Assembly (NCBI RefSeq): GCF_030464885.1
Contig: NZ_JALPRJ010000039.1
Location: 23,425 to 87,424 of the forward strand
From: Caballeronia sp. SEWSISQ10-4 2
GTDB lineage: Bacteria; Pseudomonadota; Gammaproteobacteria; Burkholderiales; Burkholderiaceae
Reading direction: 5' to 3'
Length of the DNA stretch: 64,000 nt
Made by a program: the position numbers and the translations under genes. The notes below the pieces were generated by a model. That model saw only the letters and a list, made by a program, of their open reading frames with translations, was not told where the DNA came from and did not search any database. The first letter of the stretch is position 1. Each line of letters starts with the position of its first letter. Positions 25,436 through 34,273 of this stretch are shown here, piece by piece.

Positions 25436-26329
25436 ATGGCGCGCAAAGGCATCATTCTCGCCGGTGGCTCGGGTACGCGGCTCTATCCGATTACCCACGT
25501 TGTCTCGAAGCAGTTGCTGCCCGTGTACGACAAACCGATGATCTACTACCCGCTCTCCACGCTGATGACCGCGGGGATTCGCGATGTGTTGATCATCTCC
25601 ACGCGGGAGGACGCGCCGCGTTTCGAATCGATGTTCGGCGACGGCAGCCAGTGGGGCATGAACGTCCAGTACGCCGTGCAGCCGTCGCCGGACGGACTGG
25701 CACAGGCGTTCATCATTGGCGAGCAGTTTATTGGCGACGATCCGTGCGCGTTGATTCTCGGCGACAACATTTTCCACGGTCATGATCTCGGCAGGCAACT
25801 CGAGCACGCCAGTGCAAAAGCCGACGGCGCGACGGTTTTTGCGTACCACGTGCAGGATCCCGAGCGTTACGGCGTGGTCGAATTCGATGCGAATTTTCGC
25901 GCGCTGTCGATAGAAGAAAAGCCGGCGGTGCCGCGCTCGCATTACGCGATCACCGGCCTCTATTTCTACGATAACAACGTCTGCGAGATAGCCGGGGACA
26001 TCGAGCCATCGTTGCGTGGCGAGCTCGAAATCACCGACGTGAATTCGTTTTATCTCGCGCAGGGCAAACTCGATGTGGAGATCATGGGCCGAGGTTTTGC
26101 ATGGCTAGACACCGGCACGCCCGATTCGCTGATGGACGCCGCGAAGTTCATCGCCACATTGCAGAAACGCCAGGGCCTGATGGTTGCGTGTCCTGAGGAA
26201 ATTGCCTTCCGGCGCGGATGGATTGACGGCGAGCAATTGCAGAAGCTCGCACACCCGCTCGCGAAAACTGCCTACGGGCAATACTTGTTCAACCTGCTGA
26301 CGGACCAGGTCGCATGGCCGTCCAAATAA
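25436..26329 (+). CDS. rfbA: Glucose-1-phosphate thymidylyltransferase
   Basis: A 297-residue nucleotidyltransferase making dTDP-glucose from glucose-1-phosphate and dTTP. The nucleotide-binding GGSGTRLYPITHVVSKQLLP, the YDKPMIYYPLS segment and LILGDNIFHGHD are all canonical. It starts 18 bases after rfbB, and its 3' end overlaps rfbC by 16 bases. Confidence 0.97.
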   Translation: MARKGIILAGGSGTRLYPITHVVSKQLLPVYDKPMIYYPLSTLMTAGIRDVLIISTREDAPRFESMFGDGSQWGMNVQYAVQPSPDGLAQAFIIGEQFIGDDPCALILGDNIFHGHDLGRQLEHASAKADGATVFAYHVQDPERYGVVEFDANFRALSIEEKPAVPRSHYAITGLYFYDNNVCEIAGDIEPSLRGELEITDVNSFYLAQGKLDVEIMGRGFAWLDTGTPDSLMDAAKFIATLQKRQGLMVACPEEIAFRRGWIDGEQLQKLAHPLAKTAYGQYLFNLLTDQVAWPSK

Positions 26330-26865
26330 CCGCTACGGCGTTGCCGGAAGTCGTGGTCATCGAGCCGGAAATTTTCGGCGATGCCCGCGGCTTTTTCTAC
26401 GAAAGCTTCAACGGCCGCGACTTCAGCGAGCACGTGAGGGCGGGCGTTGAATTCGTGCAGGACAATCATTCGCACTCGGTTCGCGGTGTACTGCGCGGGC
26501 TGCATTATCAGATCGGGCACGCGCAGGGCAAGCTCGTTCGCGTGCTGGAAGGCGAGGTGTTCGATGTTGCCGTCGATATCCGCAAGAGCTCGCCCCGATT
26601 CGGCCAGTGGAGCGGCGTGAAACTATCGGCGCAGAACCGTCGGCAGGTGTGGGTGCCGCCGGGGTTCGCGCATGGTTTTGTCGTGTTGTCGGAGTCGGCG
26701 CAGTGCCTGTATAAGACGACCGATTACTGGTACCCGGAGCATCAGCGAAGCATCATCTGGAATGATCCGGCAATCGGGATTCAATGGCCGATCGACTTCG
26801 AACCGCTGCTTTCTGCGAAGGACGCTGCGGGCGTGCGCCTGGCCGACGCCGAGCATTTCGCATGA
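26314..26865 (+). CDS. rfbC: dTDP-4-dehydrorhamnose 3,5-epimerase
   Basis: A 183-residue cupin epimerase, third step to dTDP-L-rhamnose. The catalytic His is in VLRGLHYQIGHAQGKLVRV, and the Tyr-containing YKTTDYWYPEHQRSI and IIWNDPAIGIQWP segments are intact. The start lies inside the end of rfbA, which couples translation. Confidence 0.97.
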   Translation: MAVQITATALPEVVVIEPEIFGDARGFFYESFNGRDFSEHVRAGVEFVQDNHSHSVRGVLRGLHYQIGHAQGKLVRVLEGEVFDVAVDIRKSSPRFGQWSGVKLSAQNRRQVWVPPGFAHGFVVLSESAQCLYKTTDYWYPEHQRSIIWNDPAIGIQWPIDFEPLLSAKDAAGVRLADAEHFA

Positions 26866-26878
26866 GAACCCATAGATC

Positions 26879-27781
26879 ATGACCGCACCCGAGCGGAAGC
26901 TTATTTTGCTGACGGGCGCCAACGGCCAGGTCGGTTTCGAACTCGCGCGTTGTCTGCAGGGTTTGGGGCACGTGGTGGCGCTGGATCGCAGCGGTCTGGA
27001 TCTTGTGGACTCCGATCAGATCCGGCGGGTCGTGCGTGAACTGGCGCCGGCGTTGATCGTCAATGCAGCGGCTTATACGGCCGTGGATTCAGCCGAAAGC
27101 GATGCGGCTGCCGCGATGCATCTCAATGCCGACGCGCCGGCCTTGCTGGCGCAGGAAGCGCAGCGGCTCGGCGCGTTGCTGGTTCATTACTCCACCGATT
27201 ACGTCTTCGATGGCACAAAGGACGGTCCGTACGAAGAAGACGATGCCGCGAATCCGTTGAACGTCTATGGCAAAAGCAAGCTTGCCGGGGAGCAGGCGAT
27301 TGCGGCGGCGGGTTGTGCGCACCTGATTTTCCGGACGAGTTGGGTGTATGGCGCGCGCGGCAAGAACTTCCTTCGAACGATGCTGCGACTCGGCGCCGAG
27401 CGCGACGCGTTGAGCGTGGTGGCCGACCAGATTGGCGCGCCGACGTGGTCGAGGACCATCGCGACGTTGACGGCCGATGCGTTGTCGCAGCTTCTTATTC
27501 ACGATCAGGACGAGTGGATGCGAAGCTCGGGCATTTACCACCTGACGGCTTCCGGTGCGACCTCGTGGTGCGGTTTCGCGCAAGCCATCTTCGACAACTC
27601 GACGCTTGAGTACAAGCCGATGATCAAAGCGATCCCCACGGCTGCTTATTCAGCATATCCAACCCCCGCAGCGCGGCCGAGGAATTCCCGGCTATCGAAT
27701 CAAAAGTTGTTCACCACCTTTGGCCTGACAGCGCCTGACTGGCGCGAGGCGCTGCGGCTCTGCATGGCAGAGTTACCTTAA
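26879..27781 (+). CDS. rfbD: dTDP-4-dehydrorhamnose reductase
   Basis: A 300-residue SDR reductase finishing dTDP-L-rhamnose. The NADPH loop is LLTGANGQVGFELA, and the catalytic segment is HYSTDYVFDGTKDGPY with Tyr-x3-Lys in NVYGKSKLAGEQA. FRTSWVYGARGKNF is typical of RmlD. It closes rfbBACD and converges with apaH. A 15-base palindrome (27789-27803) in the 38-base gap may help end both transcripts. Confidence 0.97.
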   Translation: MTAPERKLILLTGANGQVGFELARCLQGLGHVVALDRSGLDLVDSDQIRRVVRELAPALIVNAAAYTAVDSAESDAAAAMHLNADAPALLAQEAQRLGALLVHYSTDYVFDGTKDGPYEEDDAANPLNVYGKSKLAGEQAIAAAGCAHLIFRTSWVYGARGKNFLRTMLRLGAERDALSVVADQIGAPTWSRTIATLTADALSQLLIHDQDEWMRSSGIYHLTASGATSWCGFAQAIFDNSTLEYKPMIKAIPTAAYSAYPTPAARPRNSRLSNQKLFTTFGLTAPDWREALRLCMAELP

Positions 27782-27819
27782 ATCCGCGCTGAAGATTCTT
27801 CAGTCAGTTTCAGTCGATC

Positions 27820-28674
27820 TCAGTCGATAACCGCGCGGCAATTCGGGCAATCCACCTGCGTCACCGTGCGTTCGACCGGATCGCTTGCGAGGCGTATCGC
27901 TGTCAACTCTTCGCCCCAGACACAACCTGAGTCGAGGCCGATGACGTTATCGCGGATGATGAGACCCAGCGCTGCCCAGTGGCCGAACACGACCGTGATG
28001 TCCGATGTCCCGCGCGACGGCACGTCGAACCACGGCATGAAACCCGAGGGCGCCGAATCCACGCCGCCACTGGATGAGAAGTCCATGTCGCCTTCAGCCG
28101 AACAAAAGCGCAGGCGCGTCAACGCGTTGCACACCACGCGCAGCCGGTCGCTGCCCTTGAGCTTGGGTTTCCAGCGGGTCGGCTCGTTACCGTAGAGGCT
28201 CGCGAGCGTTTCTTTCCAGCTCGGTGCACGCAGCGCGCGCTGGAATTCATCGGCGAGTTCTAGCGTTGTTGCCACGTCCCATTGCGGCAACACGCCCGCA
28301 TGAACCATCAGCATGCCGTGATCGAAATGCGCGATCGGGCGATGCCGGACCCAGTCGAGGAGATCGGCGGCGTCGGGCGCGGCCAGGATTTCATCGATGG
28401 TGTCGCCTTTCTTCGACTTCCGGATACCCGCCGATACGGACAGCAGGTGCAGGTCATGATTACCGAGGACGGCGACGGCGCGGTCGCCGAGCGCGATCAG
28501 GTCGCGCAGCGTGGCGAGCGATTCGGGGCCGCGATTGATGACGTCTCCGGCGAACCAGAGCGGCGTGGCGTCGCTCGGCGCGGCTTTGGTCAAAAGGCGC
28601 TGGTACGCTTCGCGGCAACCCTGGATATCGCCGAATGCGAGGGGAACGGGGCGTTGCGGGAATAAAGATGCCAT
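27820..28674 (-). CDS. apaH: Diadenosine tetraphosphatase ApaH
   Basis: A 284-residue symmetrical Ap4A hydrolase of the calcineurin-like metallophosphatase fold. The metal motifs GDIQG, GDVINRGP, GNHD and GHWAALG are all present. It degrades alarmone dinucleotides and decaps Np4-RNA. The start at 28674 (MASLFPQRPVPLAFGDIQG) is favoured over a longer frame that adds 50 poorly coding residues. It lies between rfbD and the O-antigen export genes. Confidence 0.95.
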   Translation of the reverse strand: MASLFPQRPVPLAFGDIQGCREAYQRLLTKAAPSDATPLWFAGDVINRGPESLATLRDLIALGDRAVAVLGNHDLHLLSVSAGIRKSKKGDTIDEILAAPDAADLLDWVRHRPIAHFDHGMLMVHAGVLPQWDVATTLELADEFQRALRAPSWKETLASLYGNEPTRWKPKLKGSDRLRVVCNALTRLRFCSAEGDMDFSSSGGVDSAPSGFMPWFDVPSRGTSDITVVFGHWAALGLIIRDNVIGLDSGCVWGEELTAIRLASDPVERTVTQVDCPNCRAVID

Positions 28675-29265
28675 GTAGGAACGATGCGAAGAATGAATCT
28701 GTTGCCGGCACGGGCGCGGCGCGTGAACGGACCGTATGGGCACGGAATTTATGTAGCGGGTGTCTGCCGGGGCCGTTCTGGAGATGCTCTGCCGGGCTTC
28801 GGCGGGCTTGCATGGCTCGGGCATCGACCGCGTTAAACCGGTCAGGTCAACATAGCATGATAACCGAGGCGGTCCGAGGCTTGCTGGGGTTTGACGCGGT
28901 ACGTCGCGCTATTGAGCAACAGAAAAATATAGCCCGATAGCGTTAAATTTTTATGTACGTGAACATCGGCTTGGTGCGATGTTGGATTCGTGGCACACCA
29001 GAATATTTTACTTTCTCATTTTTGTATCAGGTTGTCAGCGCGCTTTGGGCATGCGTTTTGCGCATTTATAATCACGCGCCAAGCCGGGCTTTTATCAACG
29101 TCCAGTGCCGAACCTTTCAGTGCCTGTCGGCGCCAAACCTAGGCGGCGATTGCCTTTTGTTAGAAACATGGCTGACAATGGCGGGTTGTGGGCGATTCGC
29201 AGAATCCCCGCGATAGGGGCGAGCGGCCTTGCGGCTCGTCAAATATTCAACGCTGAGGACATGAT
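28675..29265. other. Long AT-rich control region before wzm
   Basis: No gene. The region is AT-rich compared with its surroundings and contains the promoter at 29045-29072 and a roughly 190-base untranslated leader. I looked for a JUMPstart/ops element and saw only a weak resemblance. Confidence 0.6.
29045..29072 (+). promoter_or_regulatory. Likely promoter of the wzm-gmd-wzt operon
   Basis: A perfect -10 TATAAT (29067-29072) with TTGGGC (29045-29050) sixteen bases upstream as a weak -35. The nearest gene is wzm at 29266, so the leader would be about 190 bases. Confidence 0.5.
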
Positions 29266-30060
29266 TTGAGCGCATTGTTGGGTGCCCTGATCCGGTACCG
29301 CGGTTTTATTTTTAGTAGTGTCAAGCGCGAATTTCAGGTGCGCTACCGCACCAGCATGCTTGGCGCGCTGTGGCTGGTTCTGCAGCCGCTGGCCATGATC
29401 CTGGTCTACACCGTGATTTTCGCGGAGGTCATGAAATCGAGGCTGCCGGGTGTGACTAGCACCTTCGGGTTCAGCATCTATCTTTGCGCTGGCGTTCTGA
29501 CGTGGGGTCTTTTTCAGGAGATCGTCTCGCGTGCTCAGAACGTTTTCATCGAAAACGCGAACGTGCTTAAAAAGCTGAGCTTTCCGCGCATTGCGCTGCC
29601 AGTCATCGTCGCACTATCGGCGATGATGAATTTTTTGATCATATTTTCTCTGTTTACAATCTTCCTCGTAGTGAGCGGCAATTTTCCGGGCGTGACTTTT
29701 CTCGGTCTGATTCCGCTGCTGCTCGTGCAGATTGTTTTTAGCGTCGGCCTCGGGATAACGGTAGGTGTTCTCAACGTCTTTTTTCGCGACGTCGGCCAGT
29801 TCATGACAATTCTTCTGCAATTCTGGTTCTGGTTCACGCCAATTGTCTACCCGTGGCACGTATTACCGGACAGCGTCAAGCCTTACATCAAATTCAATCC
29901 AATGGCCGATCTGATACTCGGCTATCAGGCGATTCTCGTGAACGGTCAATGGCCTGACTGGACGCTGGTCTGGCCGGTGTTGATCGTGGGCTTGCTGCTA
30001 TGTGTACTAGGGCTTTATTTATTTCGCCGTCACGCGGCGGATATGGTCGACGAGCTGTGA
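29266..30060 (+). CDS. wzm: ABC-2 polysaccharide export permease (Wzm)
   Basis: A 264-residue inner-membrane permease of the ABC-2 type with about six transmembrane helices. It exports undecaprenyl-diphosphate-linked O-antigen. The N-terminal amphipathic part VKREFQVRYRTSMLGALW-LVLQPL is the family signature, and the loop NVFFRDVGQFMTILLQFWFW is typical. The TTG start at 29266 is supported by GAGGA eight bases ahead. Its ATPase partner Wzt is encoded after gmd, an arrangement seen in other O-antigen loci. Confidence 0.92.
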   Translation: MSALLGALIRYRGFIFSSVKREFQVRYRTSMLGALWLVLQPLAMILVYTVIFAEVMKSRLPGVTSTFGFSIYLCAGVLTWGLFQEIVSRAQNVFIENANVLKKLSFPRIALPVIVALSAMMNFLIIFSLFTIFLVVSGNFPGVTFLGLIPLLLVQIVFSVGLGITVGVLNVFFRDVGQFMTILLQFWFWFTPIVYPWHVLPDSVKPYIKFNPMADLILGYQAILVNGQWPDWTLVWPVLIVGLLLCVLGLYLFRRHAADMVDEL

Positions 30061-30262
30061 TGTCCTGCTCCAGAAGGCGTTCGGACCTCGAGCCTGGCGG
30101 GAGCATCCCAGCTTAAATCCCAAGCTGGCAATGGCTTTGGAAGCAGTGTTTTGGCGGATGGCCGATTTCGTCCCTCGGATATAATTGGGGCCATTCTGTA
30201 GATTATTTTTCATCTTTCGCGGCACTTTTCGCGATGGATGGGTCTTCCCAAAGGAGATGGAA

Positions 30263-31297
30263 TTGACGAGCGCAGTAGTTACTGGCATCACGGGGCAGGA
30301 CGGGGCATATCTGACGCAATTGCTGCTGGACCGTGGCTACGAAGTTCATGGCACCTATCGGCGTACGAGTTCCGTCAATTTCTGGCGCATGGAGGAGCTG
30401 GGTGTTCTCAACCACCCAAATCTGCACCTGCACGAACATGATCTGACGGATCTCGGTGCAACGATCCGCCTGCTGGAAACTGCGCAGCCGCGTGAGGTCT
30501 ATAACCTCGCGGCGCAAAGTTTTGTCGGCGTGTCGTTCAATCAGCCGGCGACTACGGCCGAAATTACCGGCGTGGGCGCATTGAACGTTCTGGAAGCCAT
30601 CCGGATCGTGGATCGTTCGATCCGGTTCTATCAGGCGTCGACCTCCGAAATGTTCGGCAAGGTCCAGGCTATTCCGCAAAAGGAAGACACGCCTTTCTAC
30701 CCGCGCAGCCCGTACGGCGTGGCGAAGCTCTACGCGCACTGGATTACGATCAACTATCGTGAGTCGTACGATATTTTTGGTTCGAGCGGAATTCTGTTCA
30801 ACCACGAATCGCCGTTGCGCGGCCGTGAATTCGTTACGCGCAAGATTACGGATTCGGTCGCGAAGATTTCGCTCGGCAAGCTCGACGTCCTCGAACTCGG
30901 CAACATGGATGCGAAGCGCGACTGGGGTTTTGCGAAAGAATATGTGGAAGGGATGTTCCGCATGCTTCAAGCGGACGAGCCTGACACTTTCGTGCTTGCG
31001 ACCAACCGTACGGAAACCGTGCGCGACTTCGTGGCAATGGCGTTCAAGGCCACCGGTGTTGAAGTGGCGTGGCGCGGCGAAGGCGAGAAGGAAGAGGGCG
31101 TGGATGCGTCAAACGGCAAGCTGCTGGTCAAGGTGAACCCCAAGTTCCATCGCCCGGCGGAAGTCGAGTTGCTGATCGGCGATGCGGCGAAGGCCAAGTC
31201 GGTGCTCGGCTGGGAACCCAAGACCACGCTCGAACAACTTTGCAAGATGATGGTCGAGGAAGATCTGCGGCGTAACAAGACCGGGTTTTCGTTTTGA
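30263..31297 (+). CDS. gmd: GDP-mannose 4,6-dehydratase
   Basis: A 344-residue SDR enzyme converting GDP-D-mannose to GDP-4-keto-6-deoxymannose, precursor of GDP-D-rhamnose, L-fucose or perosamine. The NADP loop is VTGITGQDGAYL; also present are TYRRTSSVNFWRM, STSEMFG, Tyr-x3-Lys in YGVAKLYAHW, and FNHESPLRGREFVTRKI. AAGGAG at 30251-30256 abuts an ATG at 30257 but is correctly spaced for the TTG at 30263, so I take the TTG. No obvious Rmd or Fcl partner lies beside it. Confidence 0.93.
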   Translation: MTSAVVTGITGQDGAYLTQLLLDRGYEVHGTYRRTSSVNFWRMEELGVLNHPNLHLHEHDLTDLGATIRLLETAQPREVYNLAAQSFVGVSFNQPATTAEITGVGALNVLEAIRIVDRSIRFYQASTSEMFGKVQAIPQKEDTPFYPRSPYGVAKLYAHWITINYRESYDIFGSSGILFNHESPLRGREFVTRKITDSVAKISLGKLDVLELGNMDAKRDWGFAKEYVEGMFRMLQADEPDTFVLATNRTETVRDFVAMAFKATGVEVAWRGEGEKEEGVDASNGKLLVKVNPKFHRPAEVELLIGDAAKAKSVLGWEPKTTLEQLCKMMVEEDLRRNKTGFSF

Positions 31298-31308
31298 GCG
31301 AAGGCTGC

Positions 31309-31340
31309 AAGCCGGTACATTGCCGGCTTTGCGTGGTCTT
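31309..31340 (+). terminator. Weak hairpin after gmd
   Basis: AAGCCGG (31309-31315) pairs with CCGGCTT (31323-31329), followed by a broken T tract. It may be a partial terminator or an attenuator between gmd and wzt. Confidence 0.35.
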
Positions 31341-31578
31341 TTGGGAAGCGCGCACGGCTGTCAAGCCTTGCGCGCTATTGGCTGTGGTGCTGCACGCGGG
31401 TTCCGTTTCCGGCGAAGCGCCGCTGTAAAGCGTCCCGGCGCGAGTCGAGTAGCCAGATGCCGCGGTTTCATGCGAATGCATTGGTTTTGTGAGGCCGTTG
31501 CGCATCCGGTACCTGCGACAGTCTATGGCTGTCGGTCAGCGTACCCTCACGGTTCAAACCGTAAAAGTGGATCGGAAC

Positions 31579-32802
31579 ATGGGCAGTATCTCGGTACAGA
31601 ATGTCGGCAAAGCATATAAGCAATATCCGTCCCGCTTCGGACGATTACTAGAATGGCTGTCGCCGGTACGGATCGTCCGACATGACCTTAAGTGGGTGCT
31701 GAAGGACATCGATTTCGTCATCAAGCAGGGCGAATCGCTGGGTATTGTCGGCATTAACGGCGCGGGCAAAAGCACGCTGCTGAAGATGATCACCGGCACG
31801 ACGCAGCCCACCAACGGCCGCATCACAATAACAGGGCGTGTGGCCGCCATGCTTGAGCTCGGCATGGGTTTTCATCCTGACTTCACCGGCCGTCAGAACG
31901 TCATCATGGCGGGGCAACTGCTCGGCTATTCAGCCGACGAAGTTGCGCAGAACATGAGCAGGATCGAGGATTTCGCCGAAATCGGCGATGCAATCGATCA
32001 ACCCGTGCGCGTCTATTCGAGTGGCATGCAAATGCGCCTCGCCTTTAGCGTCGCCACTTTTCACCGGCCGGATATCCTGATCATCGACGAAGCGCTTTCG
32101 GTCGGCGATGCATACTTCCAGCACAAGAGTTTCGATCGGATCCGCACGTTCCGCGAGCAGGGCACGACGCTGTTGATCGTGTCGCACGACAAGACAGCCA
32201 TCCAGGCGATTTGTGATCGGGCGATCCTGCTTAATGCCGGGCGACTTGAGCTGGAAGGCTCGCCGGAAGCCATTTTCGACTACTACAACGCGCTGCTTGC
32301 CGACAAGGAAGCAGCCAATGTTGTTCAGACGAAAAGCGAAGATGGCACGACGCAGACCAAATCGGGCTCGGGCGAAGCGGTTATCGATAATATCCGGCTG
32401 CTCAGTGCAAACGGTAAGGTGAGCGAACTCATCGACGTAGGGAGCGAAGTGACGTTGGAGGTGGACGTCGCGGTGAAAGCGGATATTGCCGAGTTGGTTC
32501 TGGGCTACATGATCAAGGACCGTGTCGGGCAGCCGATATTCGGCACCAACACGTATCACCTGGAGCGCTCGACCAAGGCGCTGAAGGCGGGTGACCGGAT
32601 GACTTATGGCTTTACGTTCCCGGCGAACCTCGGCGAAGGCAGCTATTCGATCGCGCTGGCGCTGCATGCCGGTGACACGCACGTGGTGAAGAATTATGAG
32701 TGGCGCGATTTCGCTGTGGTGTTTCAGGTGCTGAACATGTCGAAGAAGAAGTTTGTGGGGTGCGCGTGGATCGAGCCGGAACTGAGCGTCGAGAATCACT
32801 AA
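31579..32802 (+). CDS. wzt: O-antigen export ATPase with C-terminal sugar-binding domain (Wzt)
   Basis: A 407-residue ABC ATPase that powers Wzm. Walker A GINGAGKST is at about 58-66, followed by the signature YSSGMQMRLAF, Walker B ILIIDEALSVGD and the H-loop IVSHDK. Residues about 275-407 form the Wzt C-terminal beta-sandwich that in E. coli O8/O9a and related systems recognises the modified non-reducing end of the glycan. This implies that the polymer carries a terminal cap, consistent with the methyltransferase next door. The ATG at 31579 is the family start. Confidence 0.93.
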   Translation: MGSISVQNVGKAYKQYPSRFGRLLEWLSPVRIVRHDLKWVLKDIDFVIKQGESLGIVGINGAGKSTLLKMITGTTQPTNGRITITGRVAAMLELGMGFHPDFTGRQNVIMAGQLLGYSADEVAQNMSRIEDFAEIGDAIDQPVRVYSSGMQMRLAFSVATFHRPDILIIDEALSVGDAYFQHKSFDRIRTFREQGTTLLIVSHDKTAIQAICDRAILLNAGRLELEGSPEAIFDYYNALLADKEAANVVQTKSEDGTTQTKSGSGEAVIDNIRLLSANGKVSELIDVGSEVTLEVDVAVKADIAELVLGYMIKDRVGQPIFGTNTYHLERSTKALKAGDRMTYGFTFPANLGEGSYSIALALHAGDTHVVKNYEWRDFAVVFQVLNMSKKKFVGCAWIEPELSVENH

Positions 32803-32827
32803 CGTATAACGAGGCGCAGCGCTGTAT

Positions 32828-34258
32828 ATGGTATCGGACGATTTTTATCGAGCCCTTGAGGATCGCTTTCGAGGCAGTCGAGAGTTGATCAAGTCTCGGC
32901 AGAGCGTGTATTTGCCGCTCGTCGAAGCGCTTGCTAACCGGGTTCAGAAGAAGGTGCTGGACGTGGGATGCGGGCGTGCGGAATGGCTCGAGTTGCTCGG
33001 CGAGCGCGGTGTTCCTGCGGAAGGTCTTGATCTCAACGATGACTTCGTAGCGGACGGCAAGCGAGCTGGACTCAACGTATTCAGCGCCGACGCGATGCAA
33101 TACCTCGGTGCGCAACCGGATCAGTCGTACGGGTTGATCAGCGCGTTCCATGTGGTCGAGCATCTTGGCTTCGAGAACTTGCTGTTGTTCTTGCGGGAAG
33201 CGTATCGAGTTGTCGACGACGGCGGAGCGATTTTGCTTGAGACACCGAATCCGGCGAACCTGTTGGTCGGGGCTTGCAACTTCTATCTCGACCCGACCCA
33301 TGAACGACCCATTCCCTCAATTCTCCTTAGTTTTGCGGCGGAGTTTTCGGGGTTCGAGCAGGTCGTTATCGTGCCGGTCAATCGCGGCTTTCTGCAGAAC
33401 AATCTCGAGCTAATGCCGACCGAGTTGTCGGGCGCGAGCGTCATCAACAGGGTAGTGTCGTCGCTCGATCAGAACTTCATGCAGGCGCCGGATTACGCGA
33501 TCATCGCGTTCAAGAAGGCAGGCAATGAATTGGTTGAGGTCGCTAACTCGCTTGTGAGCGACTCGCCATTGCCTATCTCGGCGAAGGAGGCTGAAGACGT
33601 GAATGCATTGTTAGAGCGGGTTATTGAAGCGGAGGCGGAACGCGCAACGCTGCGTGCGGATGCTACGAGCGCGCGTGTGCAGTTGCATGACACCCTCGAG
33701 CGAATGGACGAGACGCAGGTACGGTTGGGCGAAGCGCACGGACGGCTGGAAGTCTTGCAAGCGCGTTTGCTCGACGCCCAAGAGGCCGCGAGCAATTCGA
33801 AACAAATGCAGCGGGCGCAGGAGCTCGAAGCGCAGCTCCAGGCGGCTCATGCGCGCGCAGCCGCAGCGGAAGATCTGGCAAACCGGTCGCAACAGCACGT
33901 GATCGCGTTGCTGAGCAGCAGCAGTTGGCGGCTGTCGTCGCCAATTCGAGTGGTCGGCAAGGCAGTGCGCAAAGCGGGAGGGGCACCGGGGGCCGCGAAG
34001 CGGACGGCGAGGTTGGGGTTGTTACACGCTGTCGCTTACGTGCGGTGCCGCCCTGCGCTTAAGCAGCGGATCGCCAATTTACTGGCACGGTTTCCGCGGG
34101 TGCGAGCGCGTCTTGTACGCTATGCCGGCTTCGACGCAGTGCAGGGTGTGGTGTCGGGTGCGCCACTTCCCGCCGTTGAATCTGTCGGACGGTTGACCGC
34201 GCGCGGGCGCTCAATTTATCACGACCTGATAAGCGCCAAGAACGGCGACACGCAATAA
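32828..34258 (+). CDS. WbdD-like SAM methyltransferase with coiled coil
   Basis: A 476-residue protein. Residues about 1-240 are a class I SAM methyltransferase (motif I VLDVGCGRAEWLELL, then SAFHVVEHLGFENLLLFLRE, LLETPNPANL and DPTHERPIP). Residues about 255-360 are a long heptad-rich coiled coil, ending in SSSSWRLSSPIR at about 363-374 and a basic amphipathic tail. In WbdD the methyltransferase caps the chain and the coiled coil acts as a ruler. Here the WbdD kinase domain is absent. It probably ends O-antigen growth by methylation next to Wzt and the large glycosyltransferase. Confidence 0.88.
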   Translation: MVSDDFYRALEDRFRGSRELIKSRQSVYLPLVEALANRVQKKVLDVGCGRAEWLELLGERGVPAEGLDLNDDFVADGKRAGLNVFSADAMQYLGAQPDQSYGLISAFHVVEHLGFENLLLFLREAYRVVDDGGAILLETPNPANLLVGACNFYLDPTHERPIPSILLSFAAEFSGFEQVVIVPVNRGFLQNNLELMPTELSGASVINRVVSSLDQNFMQAPDYAIIAFKKAGNELVEVANSLVSDSPLPISAKEAEDVNALLERVIEAEAERATLRADATSARVQLHDTLERMDETQVRLGEAHGRLEVLQARLLDAQEAASNSKQMQRAQELEAQLQAAHARAAAAEDLANRSQQHVIALLSSSSWRLSSPIRVVGKAVRKAGGAPGAAKRTARLGLLHAVAYVRCRPALKQRIANLLARFPRVRARLVRYAGFDAVQGVVSGAPLPAVESVGRLTARGRSIYHDLISAKNGDTQ

Positions 34259-34273
34259 TTTCCCGGTACTGCC

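Noticed and set aside
29030..29160. Possible JUMPstart/ops element before wzm
   Set aside because: CAGCGCGCTTTGGGC and GGCGGCGATTGCC recall parts of JUMPstart and ops, but the match is partial and the spacing wrong.
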